Position numbers and translations under genes: made by a program. From contig SKCR01038117.1 in assembly GCA_019454045.1 (NCBI GenBank), positions 1-64,000 of the forward strand: a DNA stretch of 64,000 nt, read 5' to 3'. This document shows, one piece after another, positions 23,673-35,136 of the stretch. The stretch comes from Zanthoxylum bungeanum (lineage: Eukaryota; Streptophyta; Magnoliopsida; Sapindales; Rutaceae). Within the stretch, counting starts at the first letter, position 1; every line of letters starts with the position of its first letter. The notes below the pieces were generated by a model, which ran no database searches, had not been told where the DNA came from, and was given only the letters and a program-made list of their open reading frames with translations.

Positions 23673-24781
23673 TCAAGATAAAAATGAAAGATTAGTGTTT
23701 AAAACATAATCCTGGGGAAAATGTATTTAAACGACTTTAATTTTCAAATTGGGAATAAAATTTCAGGATGGTCCTGGAAACTAATAAGTTACTTTATTTG
23801 ATAAAATAACATATTAGGCCTAAGCCCGAAGTTAAGCAAATAGTAAAACATGATATTTGGAATATTCATGTGATGATAACTTTAGTGCTTAATCCATTAA
23901 GCTTGCCAAATAGACTCATTAATTTCTTAATCAGAACTAAGGATTAGATCCTTAAAGTATGATAATGAAATTGAAGGATCTTCATAAATCTATTTTAGAT
24001 CTTAGAAGTACTAAATTGCAATAGTAAACTCTTGGAGAGTTAGTGGCTATTCTCAAGGAGACAAAGTCAAAGTTTTCAATAAGGCAAGAAGCGCAAGGCG
24101 CACCTTACTTCGACATTCTAAAAGGCCAAGGCTTGGCCAAAGGCTTCTGGAATGTGGAAAATGGCAAAGGCAAAATCATTATAATCTTCTGGGAAGATAA
24201 ATGACATATCCCAAAATGTCTGCCTAAACTGTGGCAAACGGAATCGCGGAAGCGTGACTGCCGTTTGGACAAAGCAGACATGAAGGAATTGAAGACGGGA
24301 AAGGCTCTGACTTCATATATGTTTGTCATAAATATGTTCACTACTAGTATTAAAATTGGATTTTAAATACTTAGTGTGGTACATAAATATGTATTGATGT
24401 GCAGAATCTGTTATGAGCAGTATACCGACTTCAGTAGAGGTTTATCTGCGAATCGGAAACGGGACAACTGTCGCTGTTTTAATCATAGATACCTAAGTTT
24501 AGGAACTACCCTTCAGGTGTGTACTTAAATTAGGAAACTGTTATAATGTAACTAGTTTGACTAGATACATTATCTCTATATCAGGATTTAACCCGTTGCG
24601 GGTATACCTTTATATTCTAGAACACTAAAGTGTTTCATTATATAAAGATGATATTGAGATAAACACATTAGATGTGAATAACAATATTTATATTTTGAAT
24701 ATAAATAAAATCTCAAACATATAACATGACAAACAAATAGCTCAAACTGAATTAATCAGTTGAGACTTATAAGTGGCATTG
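23673..24781 (+). pseudogene. E2 gag, protease and integrase N-terminus, decayed
   Basis: Aligns by eye with E4 gag. Between TTGCAATAG and ACTCTTGGAGAG (near 24018-24032) about 197 bp of gag present in E4 (roughly 57517-57713) are missing; E3 has the same gap. The zinc knuckle is degraded (GTGGCAAACGGAATCGCGG near 24232) and the protease region follows near 24350. No frame stays open. N interrupts the integrase zinc finger at 24786. Confidence 0.75.
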
Positions 24782-24786
24782 CTGTA

Positions 24787-25453
24787 TGTGGATGCTGGAT
24801 TTTGGCCGAGGTCCACAATCGAGAATTTGTAGGTTGGGGGCACTAGCGATCCTGCAAGACAAAGGTAGAGTGAGCGGGAGTAGACTACCCACCGGTGTGG
24901 TGGGTGCCGGGGGCACTCCGACGCCCAAGTCAGTAGTATGAAATGAGCAGTAAATGAGTAAAATGTGAAAGCAAGGTTTGTTGTTACCTTGACCTCTTGG
25001 GTGGCCGTGAGGACGGTGACAGGTGTTTAAGGGAATGAGAAGCTCTGAGAGCTTGTGTCAGAGGGCAGAAGTTTGTAAGAGAGAAGTGAAGCTTGGATTG
25101 GAGAACTCTGACTTTCCCTCCCCTGTATGCTAAGTTACGTATCCTTTTATAGATTTGAAAAAGGTTGCTTTATAGTTGTAACAAAATCTGTACAAGAGAC
25201 CCACAACGTGCTGTGATTTCTGGCAATGGGCCCTCTCACATGTTTATTGTTTCTGCTTTCGGTGGGAAGATAATTTGCATGTGGGGATATATTCTTTGTT
25301 GGGGAAAAGAGAGAAAAGGTTAAATGGGTTTGTCCTTTTGTTTTTGTAAATGGTTTAGAGTTTAATAGGCTGGGTTATATTTTTGGGCCTCAACTGGTGT
25401 TGGGTTCGAAGTGAAAGGATGATTTTTCCCTTGGACCAAATTTCGCCCGTACA
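24787..25453 (-). repeat. Element N 3' LTR
   Basis: Same length as the right copy. Plus-strand ends are TGTGGATGCTGG and CCCGTACA. A TATA-like CCTTTTATA (reverse TATAAAAGG) lies at 25143-25151. Confidence 0.9.
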
Positions 25454-25599
25454 GTTTGTCCCATACTCTCTAAGTCAAGAAGCCATTGACTTGGAGAGTA
25501 ATTGTCAAGCATGTCGTATGAAGCGAAATATATGAAAATATCTGTAGGTAAAATTTTGAGTCTTGAACTTGTTTCTTTAAGAGCCATGCGAGATGTTCC

Positions 25600-28140
25600 C
25601 ACTTGATTGAACCATATGAAGGTTTAGGAGTAAATTTATTCATACTACAATGTTGTATGGACTGAGGGAAGTCCATGTCTTCATTTGACTCGATATGAGT
25701 CTATGAGGGATGTCCTCGGTCGACTGAACCAGATGAAGGTTCAAGAGTTATTTCACACGACATTGTCGTTTGGACTGTAGGATAGTCCAGGTCTTCAACT
25801 TGACTCGACATGAGTCTATGGGGGATGTCCCCGGTCGACTGAACCAGATAAAGGTCAGGAAAATCTCCATACTACTGGTCAAGGATCAGATGAGTCTTCA
25901 AATTTTTCTAGACCAGATGAAGGTCATATGTTGACTCTACTTGAGCCATGGGGGATGTCCCCAGTCCACTGAACCAGATGAAGGTTCAAGTCTTCCATTT
26001 GACTCTACATGAGCCATGGGGAATGTTCCCAGTCAACTAAACCAGATGAAGGTCATGACAATCTCCATACTACTGGTCAAGAACCAGGGGAGTCTTCAAA
26101 TTTTTCTAGACCAGATGAAGGTCATATGTTGACTCTACATGAGCCATGGGAGATGTTCCCAGTCGACTGAACCAGATAAAGGTTCAGGTCTTCCATTTGA
26201 CTCTACATGAGCCATGGGGAATGTTCCCAGTCGACTGAACAAGATGAAGGTCAGGACAATCTCCATACTACTGGTCAAGGACCAGGGGAGTCTTCAAATT
26301 TTTCTAGACCAGATGAAGGTCATATGTTGACTCTACATGAGCCATGGGGGATGTTCCCAGTCAACTGAACCAGATGAAGGTTCAGGTCTTCCATTTGACT
26401 CTACATGAGCCATGGGGAATGTTCCCAGTCGACTGAACCAGATGAAGGTTCAGGGTACACTCCATACGACGGGGAGTCTTCAATGTCGTCTGGACTAGGA
26501 GTAGTCCAGGTCTTCAACTATGTCATATGACATTGCTTGCAAATTTCAAAACCATAATCATGATAAATAAGGAAATGAGAACATTGGTACCTGTCGTCTG
26601 GAGGATTTTTCGGGTTACTTAGTCAATGACTCTTCAATGTAAGAAGCAGACTCTGTTTGACTGAAACAATGAGATATCCTTTACTTGCCTGTTGTGTCGA
26701 CTGGGCAAAAGGTTGATAATGAAGTCCCATACGGAGGATGTTTCTTTGTCTTATGTTTCAAGTCAACTATACATATTGATGAAGGTACAAGAGAGTCTAC
26801 AGATACCAGATCTGATGGATGTCTAAGAAGATTTCATTCTACAACACTTGAAGAAAGTAAATCAGAGTCTACATGACCCGATGAAGGTCCAAGAAAGTCT
26901 ACACACTCCACTATACCTGATAAAGGTACATGGGAGTCTACTCCTCCCGACCCGATGAAGGTCCAAGAAAAATTTTCATTTTACTATACTTGAAGAAGGT
27001 ACATCAGAGTCTATACTCCACATGACCCAATGAAGGTCCAAGAAAATATACACACTCCACTATACCTGAAGAAGGTACGTGGGAGTCTACACACTCCATT
27101 ATACCTGATGTAGGTACATGGGAGTCTACACACTCCATGTATAATGAAGATCCATGAGGGTCTTCATTCCTCACTCTACAGGATCTAACATGAGTCAATG
27201 ATGATCTTTACTCTACTAGACCTGAAGAAGTTCTATGAGAGTCTTTCCTTCTCATACTACTAGATCCGATGAAGGTCCAATAGACTACTTTCGAATGGGC
27301 TATCAAATGGACCTGATGAAGGTCCATGAAGGTCATCATTCATTCTCCTGATGAGGATTTATGAGACTACGGTCGAATTGACTTGATGAAAGTCAAAAGA
27401 AGTCATCACTCACTCTCCTGATGAAGGTCCATGAGACTAGGGTAGAATGAACTTGAAGAAAGCTATCAATGTCATCTCTATTCTACAAGACTACTGTCGA
27501 ATGGAGTCGTCGAATGGAACTGACGAAGGTCCATGAAGCTACGGTTGAATGAACCTGATGAAGGTCCATGTGAATCTTCATTCTACCTGACCTGATGAAG
27601 GTCAGAAGACTACGGTCGAATGAACCTGATGAAGGTTCATGAAGCTATAATCGAATGAACCTGATGAAGGTCCAAATGAATCTTCATTCTACCTGACATG
27701 ATGAAGGTCATAAGACTACGGTCGAATGAACCTGATGTAAGTCTCAGTGAATCTTCATTCTACTAGATCTGATGAAGGTCCAAGACAATTTTCACTCTAC
27801 CTATCTATGAGACTATAGTCGAATGGACCTGACAAAGGCCCAAAAGACGCCGTCGAATGAACCTAATAAAGTTCTGTGAGAATCTTCACTCTAATAGACC
27901 TGATGAAGGTCCATGAAGCTATGGTCGAATGAACTTGATGTAAGTTCAAGTGAATCTTCATTCTACCTGACCATGAGACTATTGTCGAATGGACCTGTCA
28001 AAGGTCCATTAGACACGGTCATATGAACCTAATGAATGTCTATGAGAATCACCACTCTACTAGACCTGATGAAGGTCCAAAAGAATTTTCATACTACCTA
28101 ACTTGATAAAGGTCGGTCGATTGAACCTAAAGGAGATCCA
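25600..28140 (-). repeat. Element N internal array of GATGA-centred hairpin repeats
   Basis: About 29 occurrences of GAAGGT by eye, mostly in (A/C)CTGATGAAGGT contexts. The left part is a higher-order repeat: TTTTTCTAGACCAG recurs at 25903, 26101 and 26299, exactly 198 bp apart. The middle (about 26880-27140) has a ~39-bp unit and the right part (27240-28140) a looser unit containing GGTCGAATGAACCTGATG. Many units form inverted repeats around GATGA. No open frame over about 65 codons spans it. Confidence 0.88.
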
Positions 28141-30156
28141 AGAGAGTTATTCATTCTACTAGGCAAGATCAAATATTCTCTATGTAGTATGGAGTTGGCA
28201 ATATTAAATCAACGTAGTATGGAGATGATGACTAACCTTTGATTTAGTCTGGAGGAGTTGACAATCATTCCAAGTAGTCTATGAGAGATGGGAGTTTTCC
28301 ATGTAGCCTGAAGTTGATAGCCATCCACCTTGTTGTTTGGGAATTAAATGAACAAGATGTTTTATCATCCCATACATATCGAGTGAGACCACATGAGATG
28401 ATGCTACAAGTGTTCTTGAAAAAAAAAATTGTTTGGAATAAAGGAATTACTTCAATCGACAATCATAGTATTGCGTCGAATGGACTTTTACTCATTCCCT
28501 TGCTCTTTATGAATATAATCGATGGGCTTTGCTTATCATGCACTACGTGAGTTGGTTTTGTTTTACTCATTCCCTTGCTCTTTATGAATATAATCGATGT
28601 GGGACTCTACTTAACATGCTCACATCTGATTTGTGGCGTATGACTTGGTAGGCGCGTGAGTCGATGGGTTGATTCTTTTTTATTTTCATTAAATATTTCA
28701 AGAAGCTTGGTCACATACTACTTGATTGTCTCTTGCGAGGCTACCTTGTCAAGTGGGCCATCAAAATATTTAATTAATTCTTCTTTGAGTGATAGAATTC
28801 TCAAGCTTGGGTAGTGAGCTAAGTTTGAATTATTATAAAAAGGCCATGCTTGGTAATTTTGAAATTGGTGAGTGGGCCATTCACCTTGTTGTATGTGGTT
28901 TTGTCGAGTGGGGCTCCATTTGCACTATGGGAAGAGAGCTGTTATAACTTGACTTGGCCTCACTTTATCTCCATTTTGTCGCCTGTGAGGTTCTTTTGTC
29001 GTATGAATTTTCTTTAATAGCCATGTGAGTATGGGTTTTTGATTTGTCCTTATGTATTTTGGAATTTTGTGGATGGCTTATGTGTTTTGACATTTGGTGG
29101 ATGGCTTATGCGTTTTGGCATTTGGTGGATGGCTTATGTGTTTTAGCATTTGGTGGATAGCTTATGCATTTTGCATATGCAAACTATTCTTCACGTGGCT
29201 ATATGCCTTATTTGTTTAAATTTTGGCAACTTGCATGCTTGGTGGCAACATGCATCAAATTTATGTGTGGCCTTCTAGTTTGGAACTCTTGGACACATAC
29301 GTGTATGACTGGACAAAGCAGCAGGGCCATTCGACATGTATGATATGTCATTAAATTTGCTCCACTGTGTTGGTCTCTCTTGGAACTTGGTGCTTATATG
29401 GAGGGTGCGTGTATCACTTTACAATTTTGGTTTTGTCACAAGCGGTGATCTTTGTAGAATGGGACTGCTGTTTTGAATAAAATTATATGTAGCAAATGAT
29501 GACTTCCCAAAGAAAAGAATAAACTCCATTTGATAATTCTTAGAGCTTGATCGACGGGGCTCTTGGTGCATGCATAAACAGTAGACTGTTGGGATCCAAT
29601 GAATATTGTTCCATGTTGTTCGTGAAGAACAAGAATATTTGCCGTATGAGGAATATGGGAGTTCGTGATCTTTGAGGAAGACTCCCCTGTTTATCATAGC
29701 TCACTTCTTTCAAACCGTCCCCAGTCCACTGGACCTGGTGAAAATCATATTTGAATTCCTGCATTTTCTTTTGTTTGGTGGAGGTGATTTGTTGAGCTTG
29801 GTTGATTGGAGAAATGTGATGGCTTCTTTGGTGATTAAATGGATGGTCGCTTGATAGTGGATTTTCACTTGCCATATTCTTGAATGCTCCTAAGAGGTTG
29901 GGTTGATAAGATAGTTGAAATGACTGGTAGCCTCACACCTTTGAATTGCTGAAGAATGAATGTTCCAGATACTATTGGAGATAAGTAATGGAGTTTTACA
30001 TGGATCAATTTTCATCTTCCATTGATTGTAACTGTTTTGTATAGTGGCTAATTGTGCCACCACAGGGTCTGGTGTCTGTCTGTTGCATGAAGTTATGGAT
30101 AGTTATGTTTGTAAGGATTGTAGACTGAGGGGTCTTTGCTAACTATGAATCGCTAA
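28141..30156 (-). other. Element N leader-side interior, no gene recognised
   Basis: Unique sequence between the array and the PBS. It includes four units of a 28-bp repeat (GGATGGCTTATG at 29071, 29099, 29127 and 29155, the last as GGATAGC). A 111-codon minus frame (29540-29875) begins about 300 bp after the PBS but matches nothing I recognise. Confidence 0.6.
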
Positions 30157-30178
30157 GGCCCCACGGTGGGCACCAAAT
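30157..30178 (-). other. Element N primer binding site region
   Basis: On the minus strand, directly after the 5' LTR, TTGGTGCCCACCGTGGGGCC. Similar GCCCACCGTGGGGC words follow the 5' LTRs of some plant Gypsy elements. The priming tRNA is not identified. Confidence 0.55.
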
Positions 30179-30845
30179 TGTGGATGCTGGATTTCGGCCG
30201 AGGTCCACAATCGAGAATTTGTAGGTTGGGGGCACTAGCGATCCTGCAAGACAAAGGTAGAGTGAGCGGGAGTAGACTACCCACCGGTGTAGTGGGTGTC
30301 GGGGGCACTCCGACGCCCAAGTCAGTAGTATGAAATGAGCAGTAAATGAGTAAAATGTGAAAGCAAGGTTGTTGTTACCTTGATCTCTTTGGGTGGCCGT
30401 GAGGACGGTGACAGGTGTTTAAGGGAATGAGAAGCTCTGAGAGCTTGTGTCAGAGGGCAGAAGTTTGTAAGAGAGAAGTGAAGCTTGGATTGGAGAACTC
30501 TGACTTTCCCTCCCATGTATGCTGAGTTACGTATCCTTTTATAGATTTAAAAGAGGTTGCTTTACTGTTGTAACAGAAGCTGTACATGAGACCCACAACG
30601 TGCTGTGATTTCTGGCAATGAGGCCTCTCACATGTTTATTGTTTCTACTTTCGGTGGGAAGATAATTTGCATGTGGGGATATATTCTTTGTTGGGGAAAA
30701 GAGAGAAAAGGTTAAAGGGGTTTGTCCTTTTGTTTTTGTAAATGGTTTAGAGTTTAAAGGGATGGGTTATATTTTTGGGCCTCAACTGGTGTTGGGTTCG
30801 AAGTGAAAGGACGATTTTTCCCTTGGACCAAATTTGGCCCGTACA
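30179..30845 (-). repeat. Element N 5' LTR
   Basis: 667 bp, TG...CA, adjoining the PBS on the minus strand. Followed by TTGTA, the right half of the target duplication. Confidence 0.9.
30535..30543 (-). promoter_or_regulatory. Candidate TATA box of element N
   Basis: Minus strand TATAAAAGG, about 300 bp into the 5' LTR. The same word is kept in the other LTR at 25143-25151. Position suits a U3 promoter; no expression evidence. Confidence 0.5.
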
Positions 30846-30850
30846 TTGTA

Positions 30851-31281
30851 TGGGACACAATTTAAACAAGACTCGTATATACACACTTTCGAATAGTGGA
30901 TACTAGGACAAATTTGATTCTATTCAAATAAAGTCTACGAATCTAGTTTATTGGGCAAGGTGCCTAAAACACCTTTACTTGGTAAAAGTGTAAATGCCAC
31001 CGATCTATTAGCCCTAGTTCATAGTGAAGCAAGTGGGCCCATGTCTAGCTAGGCTAGAGGTGTATATGAATATTTCGTGACCTTTACGGATGTGGCATCG
31101 CGTTATGGTTATGTGTTTCTTTTGAAACACAAATCGGAAACTTTTACAGTTTCGACACGAAGTAGACAAACAGATCGGCTAAAGTATTAAATCATCACGG
31201 TTAGACGATGATGAAAAACTTAAGCAATAAGTTTCTAAAATACTTGAAAGAGTATAATATTCTTTCAAATGAGGACTCCTC
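30851..31281 (+). pseudogene. E2 integrase, middle part
   Basis: Continues the zinc finger interrupted by N and runs into the catalytic core (the words for YGYV and KHKSET are recognisable near 31100-31145). It is frameshifted with short deletions. It ends at the TCCTC duplication that borders X. Confidence 0.75.
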
Positions 31282-33334
31282 TGACCGGCGTAAACACACA
31301 CGTATAACGCAAGCGCACGTATCGTTCAAGTAGTATAAAAATATCGATCCCACGAGGACTTAATATCTAAACTATTATTTTATGAGGTCAAATGATACTA
31401 ATATCTAACAAGTTGATTGATTGATTTGAAATGGTGACGATTCTAAATTTAAAAGCAAGTAAATAAAATAGTCGAAAATAGTTTTAAGAAAATTCAATAT
31501 TAAAAACTATCTAGGATTGTGATTTCTTCCAATATCATTTTAAGATGAAGTGGTTATCTTAAAGTTGGGTAATATATTGATTTATTAACCTGGAACACTA
31601 AATTATGTGTGAGCCTCTGTCGATGGTCAGACACAAATACCCAGTTTAACCCAATTGAACCATATGTCTATGTCAACCAAATTATCTGGATTCATTAAGT
31701 TTAAGTTCCAATTATGGCTACCCCCGCCCGACAGGTATATTCCTATCCTGTAAGGAAATTTATTAAAGGGTTATCTATCCTCAAGGAAGATCGTGGGCTA
31801 TTGAGTCTAAGGCTGAACCTAAAATCCCCATGTCTAGTTCATTTTAGATTTACCAGATCAATTTTATTAATGGCCAATTAATGAAAAAGCATTAAGATTA
31901 AGACTCAATAAATAAATCTTTATATTACCCAAACTATAATCTAACCTTATAAAACGGTGATATTGGATTCATCACAACCCCAGATAACTAATTTAGTTCC
32001 AACACATAACTAGGGCTAGTAAAAACTTGAAAATAAGACATAAAGTAAAAATGCGGTAAAGTAAATACTGAAAAGTAAATTACAATAAAATAAAATGCTA
32101 AGGTAAAGGAATTACTTTTACTACTACTAATTTAGATATCTCCCATAATATAATATATAAACTTGTGATAACATTACCAACCAGCCATATAGGCGGTAAC
32201 CTGATTAAGTTAAATTAAGTCCAACTGGCCATTAAGGCGGTAAAAAGATTTGTCCATGAACCTGCCATATAGGCGGTAAGAAAGTTTAATTACCAACCGA
32301 CCAATCTGGCGGTATCCTTGATTAGTCAGGTTAAAACCAGATTAAAATGAATTACCAACCGACCAAAATAGCGGTATCCTTTTTAAGTCAATATTTTAAA
32401 TAGTGAATATATTATATTTAAGGGAGATTAATCTAAATAGCAATAGTAAAAGAATTACCTTTCACCCTAGCTGGGGAAGTTACCTCCTCATTACTGAAAA
32501 GTAAAAACTGAAAAATTAAAGAAAGAAAAGTACTGTGCGTAAAAGTAAATTGCGGAAAGTAAAAACTGAAAAGTAAAGAAAAGAAAGTGTGAAACTGGAA
32601 TTTAATTACTGAAAACTAAAAATAAACAACTAGATACAATCTTCTTATTTATTCATTAAGAATTTCAAAGAAGAAAGTATGAATTTTACAAATGAAATGG
32701 CTTGGTATTTATAGGCAAAATTTTGCCACCATCAAATCATCCATCAAATTCTCCACCAAATCCATTATTAATTTCTCCACTAATTACTCCACCAAATCCA
32801 TAATTGCTCCACTAATTGCTTATCTTGTTTGGTGTTGATTTGATAATTTTTATTAATTATTAATTAATTAATATTTTGCTTTGAAAATGATTGATAATGA
32901 CTTTTAATAATTACACTCCACACACTTCTGGATGGTTCATCAATTTCGGTCATGAAATCATCAGAATTCGAAAATATTTTCTCTTTCAAAGTTGTAGAAC
33001 TTTGAGTCTTCTTTAATCTGGCACTTGAATCAGCTCAATCCAATATCTGAGTAAAACGTTATACCCAAAATACGACAGATACACAAAATTGGAATTTCCA
33101 AAACTGCACTTCGTCAAAACGCCCTTTCAAGTTTCCAATCTCCAAAATTAAAATATCAAGTCCAATAATTGCCTTTATTTGACCAGATTTCATCCTAAAT
33201 GATTTCATTAAGACCCGATATTATTTTATCTGCAAAATAAACTAAAATATATCAAAACGTTCATAAAACCCGAGAAACTAAACAAAATATTAAGTAAAAG
33301 GGGCGGTAAATATTGATATATTTTCCGCTCATCA
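31282..33334 (-). mobile_element. Element X copy 1, probable solo LTR (2053 bp)
   Basis: Plus-strand ends TGACCGGCG...GCTCATCA, flanked by perfect 5-bp duplications TCCTC (31277-31281 and 33335-33339). A second copy with the same ends lies in E4 at 53949-55958 in the opposite orientation. Ends of TG...CA, 5-bp duplications, one promoter and no coding capacity fit a solo LTR. The terminal half near TGACCGGCG is well conserved between copies; the U3 part (about 32740-33150) differs. It interrupts E2 integrase. Confidence 0.85.
32706..32713 (-). promoter_or_regulatory. Candidate TATA box in X copy 1
   Basis: Minus strand GCCTATAAATA. The same GCCTATAAAT word is kept in X copy 2 at 54557-54566 although nearby sequence differs, which supports a promoter and sets the transcription direction. 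Confidence 0.5.
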
Positions 33335-35103
33335 TCCTCCCGAAACACGTCATTTTGACGGTGTGTCAGAACGGAGAAACCGAATTTTGTTAGACATGAT
33401 AAGGTTATACATGAGTCGCTCTGAGCTACCATTTCCTTCAACGGATACGCATAAACAGTGCATAACTTATTTTGAATAAGGTTCCATAAAAATCTGTTTG
33501 ACAGATTTCATATTAGATATGAACAGGAAAGAAACCGGGTTTTCTCATTCCTGATGCTTTGGGATGCTAGGCATATGTTTGGATGATACCAAACTAGAAC
33601 CCAAATCGGATAAGTGCCAAATTGTTGGTTATCCTAGGGATACCAAAGTATAATACTTATACAACTCACTAGAGAACAATGCAATTGTTGCTCGCCATGC
33701 GGTTTTCCTAAGAGGAATACCGATATGCAATGGTAAGTGGGAGGATAGTAAAACTCGATGAAAATCGGAGTAATACTATTCCAGGCACCGAATCTTAATG
33801 GAACACAAATAGTTCATCTAGGATGAAACTATACCATAATCTTCGAATACACAAGAACCACGTAAGTCGGAGAGAGTCAGAAAACAACCAGGGGTATGGG
33901 TTTCTGATCTCACCTCATAAATATGTCAATCTTTTTTAGGAACATGAACTGACTACGTATAAGGAAGTGATACAAGGTATCGACTCCCAAATATGGCAAA
34001 GTACCATAAATCCAAAATGGATTCCATGTATACCAACTATGTTTAGACACTAGTTATTGTATCACAAGGAATTGTGCCTACTGGTACTATAAGTCTTCAA
34101 GGAAGACATACATGGAAGGCAACATACCAACGTACTAAGCTAGGCTTGTAGCGAAAAGGTATCGTTATCAACATTATGTCGATTACGATGAAACCTTTTA
34201 CCCGTTGCCACGTTATATCCATTTGGACAATGCTTTCTGATGCTGCATGTTTCATTCATGAAATATGACAGCTGAACGTCAAAATCGCTTTCCTTAAACG
34301 GAAACCTTTTGGAGGATGTTTACAACATCATGACAGTTTTGTTGTACCAAAACCAGCAAACAAGGTTTGCAGGTTATTCGATCCATAGATGGATTGAAGC
34401 AAGCATTGCGTTCTTGGAACGATATCGTTTTGATGTAATCATAATAGTATATAATTTAATTCAAAACGAAAATGATTCTTGTGTATATAAGGAGGTTAGT
34501 GGGAGCGCACTGACAGTAAATGTCCTATATAATAATGACATATCATTTCTTGGAAATGACATTCCCATAAATACAATCGGTGAAAGCTTGGCTTTCATGA
34601 AAAATTCTCCGTAGAATTCTTGGGAGTAACAACCTTTATTCTAGGAATAAAGATCTACTGGGATAGATTTAAAGTTGTTAAAAGTCTCCGAGAACTCGTA
34701 CATTGAAATAAATGTACGCGACATGGTGTCTTATACGCTTTGAGCATATGGAGTCACAAACAGGCCAATCCAAGTGATAATCACTGGATTGATATTAAGA
34801 ACATCCGTTAGTATCTTAGAGAACTAATGATGATGTCTTAAACTATGGAGAAGGAGAACTTGAAGTGACTGGGATCACTGTTGCAAGTTTCCTAACCGAT
34901 AAAACGACTATAAGTCGTAAAGAATTAATGGTCTCATCAACGATCCAGATATATACTTCGATATTCATCTGATTCTTTCGGATCATACATCGTGGCGATG
35001 TGATGATCGAATAAATCGCATCAGATGATAGTCATGCAAATCCGCTGACGAAAGCCTTTTCTCAGTAATTTGAGCGAACCGTACATAGTTCGGGTGTAAG
35101 ACA
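33335..35103 (+). pseudogene. E2 integrase end, RT and RNase H, heavily decayed
   Basis: Integrase resumes after X; RT-like words appear from about 33960 and the RNase H end to about 35100. A 4-bp deletion near 34320 (GATGTTTACAACATC where E1 has GATGTTTATATGCAACAG) shifts the RT frame and is shared with E3. About 200 bp of RNase H are missing after 34918, unlike E3. The YVDD box region near 34525 is no longer readable. Confidence 0.78.
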
Positions 35104-35125
35104 CTCGAGTGACTGGCTATAGGCC

Positions 35126-35136
35126 AAGTGGGAGAT
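35126..35136 (+). other. E2 polypurine tract
   Basis: AAGTGGGAGAT immediately before the 3' LTR start TGTTGGACAG. Confidence 0.85.

Larger units (their letters stand above)
24787..30845 (-). mobile_element. Element N: non-coding LTR element with hairpin array
   Basis: Two 667-bp direct repeats (24787-25453 and 30179-30845, about 25 differences by eye) with TG...CA ends, flanked by CTGTA (24782-24786) and TTGTA (30846-30850), a 5-bp target duplication with one change. Beside the right repeat lies, on the minus strand, TTGGTGCCCACCGTGGGGCC, which resembles the PBS region of plant Gypsy elements, so the element reads on the minus strand. The 4.7-kb interior has no recognisable gag or pol and is largely a degenerate array. 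It resembles a LARD-type non-autonomous element. It sits in the E2 integrase zinc finger. Confidence 0.88.

Noticed and set aside
25600..28140. CRISPR array
   Set aside because: Repeats are degenerate with no unique spacers of fixed length, and the context is a plant retrotransposon.
29540..29875. 111-codon minus frame near the element N PBS, possible gag
   Set aside because: No gag motif, no zinc knuckle, and an overlapping frame of similar length; position alone is not enough.
31282..33334. Helitron or DNA transposon for element X
   Set aside because: Ends are TG...CA with 5-bp duplications, not TC...CTRR into AT, and there are no long terminal inverted repeats.
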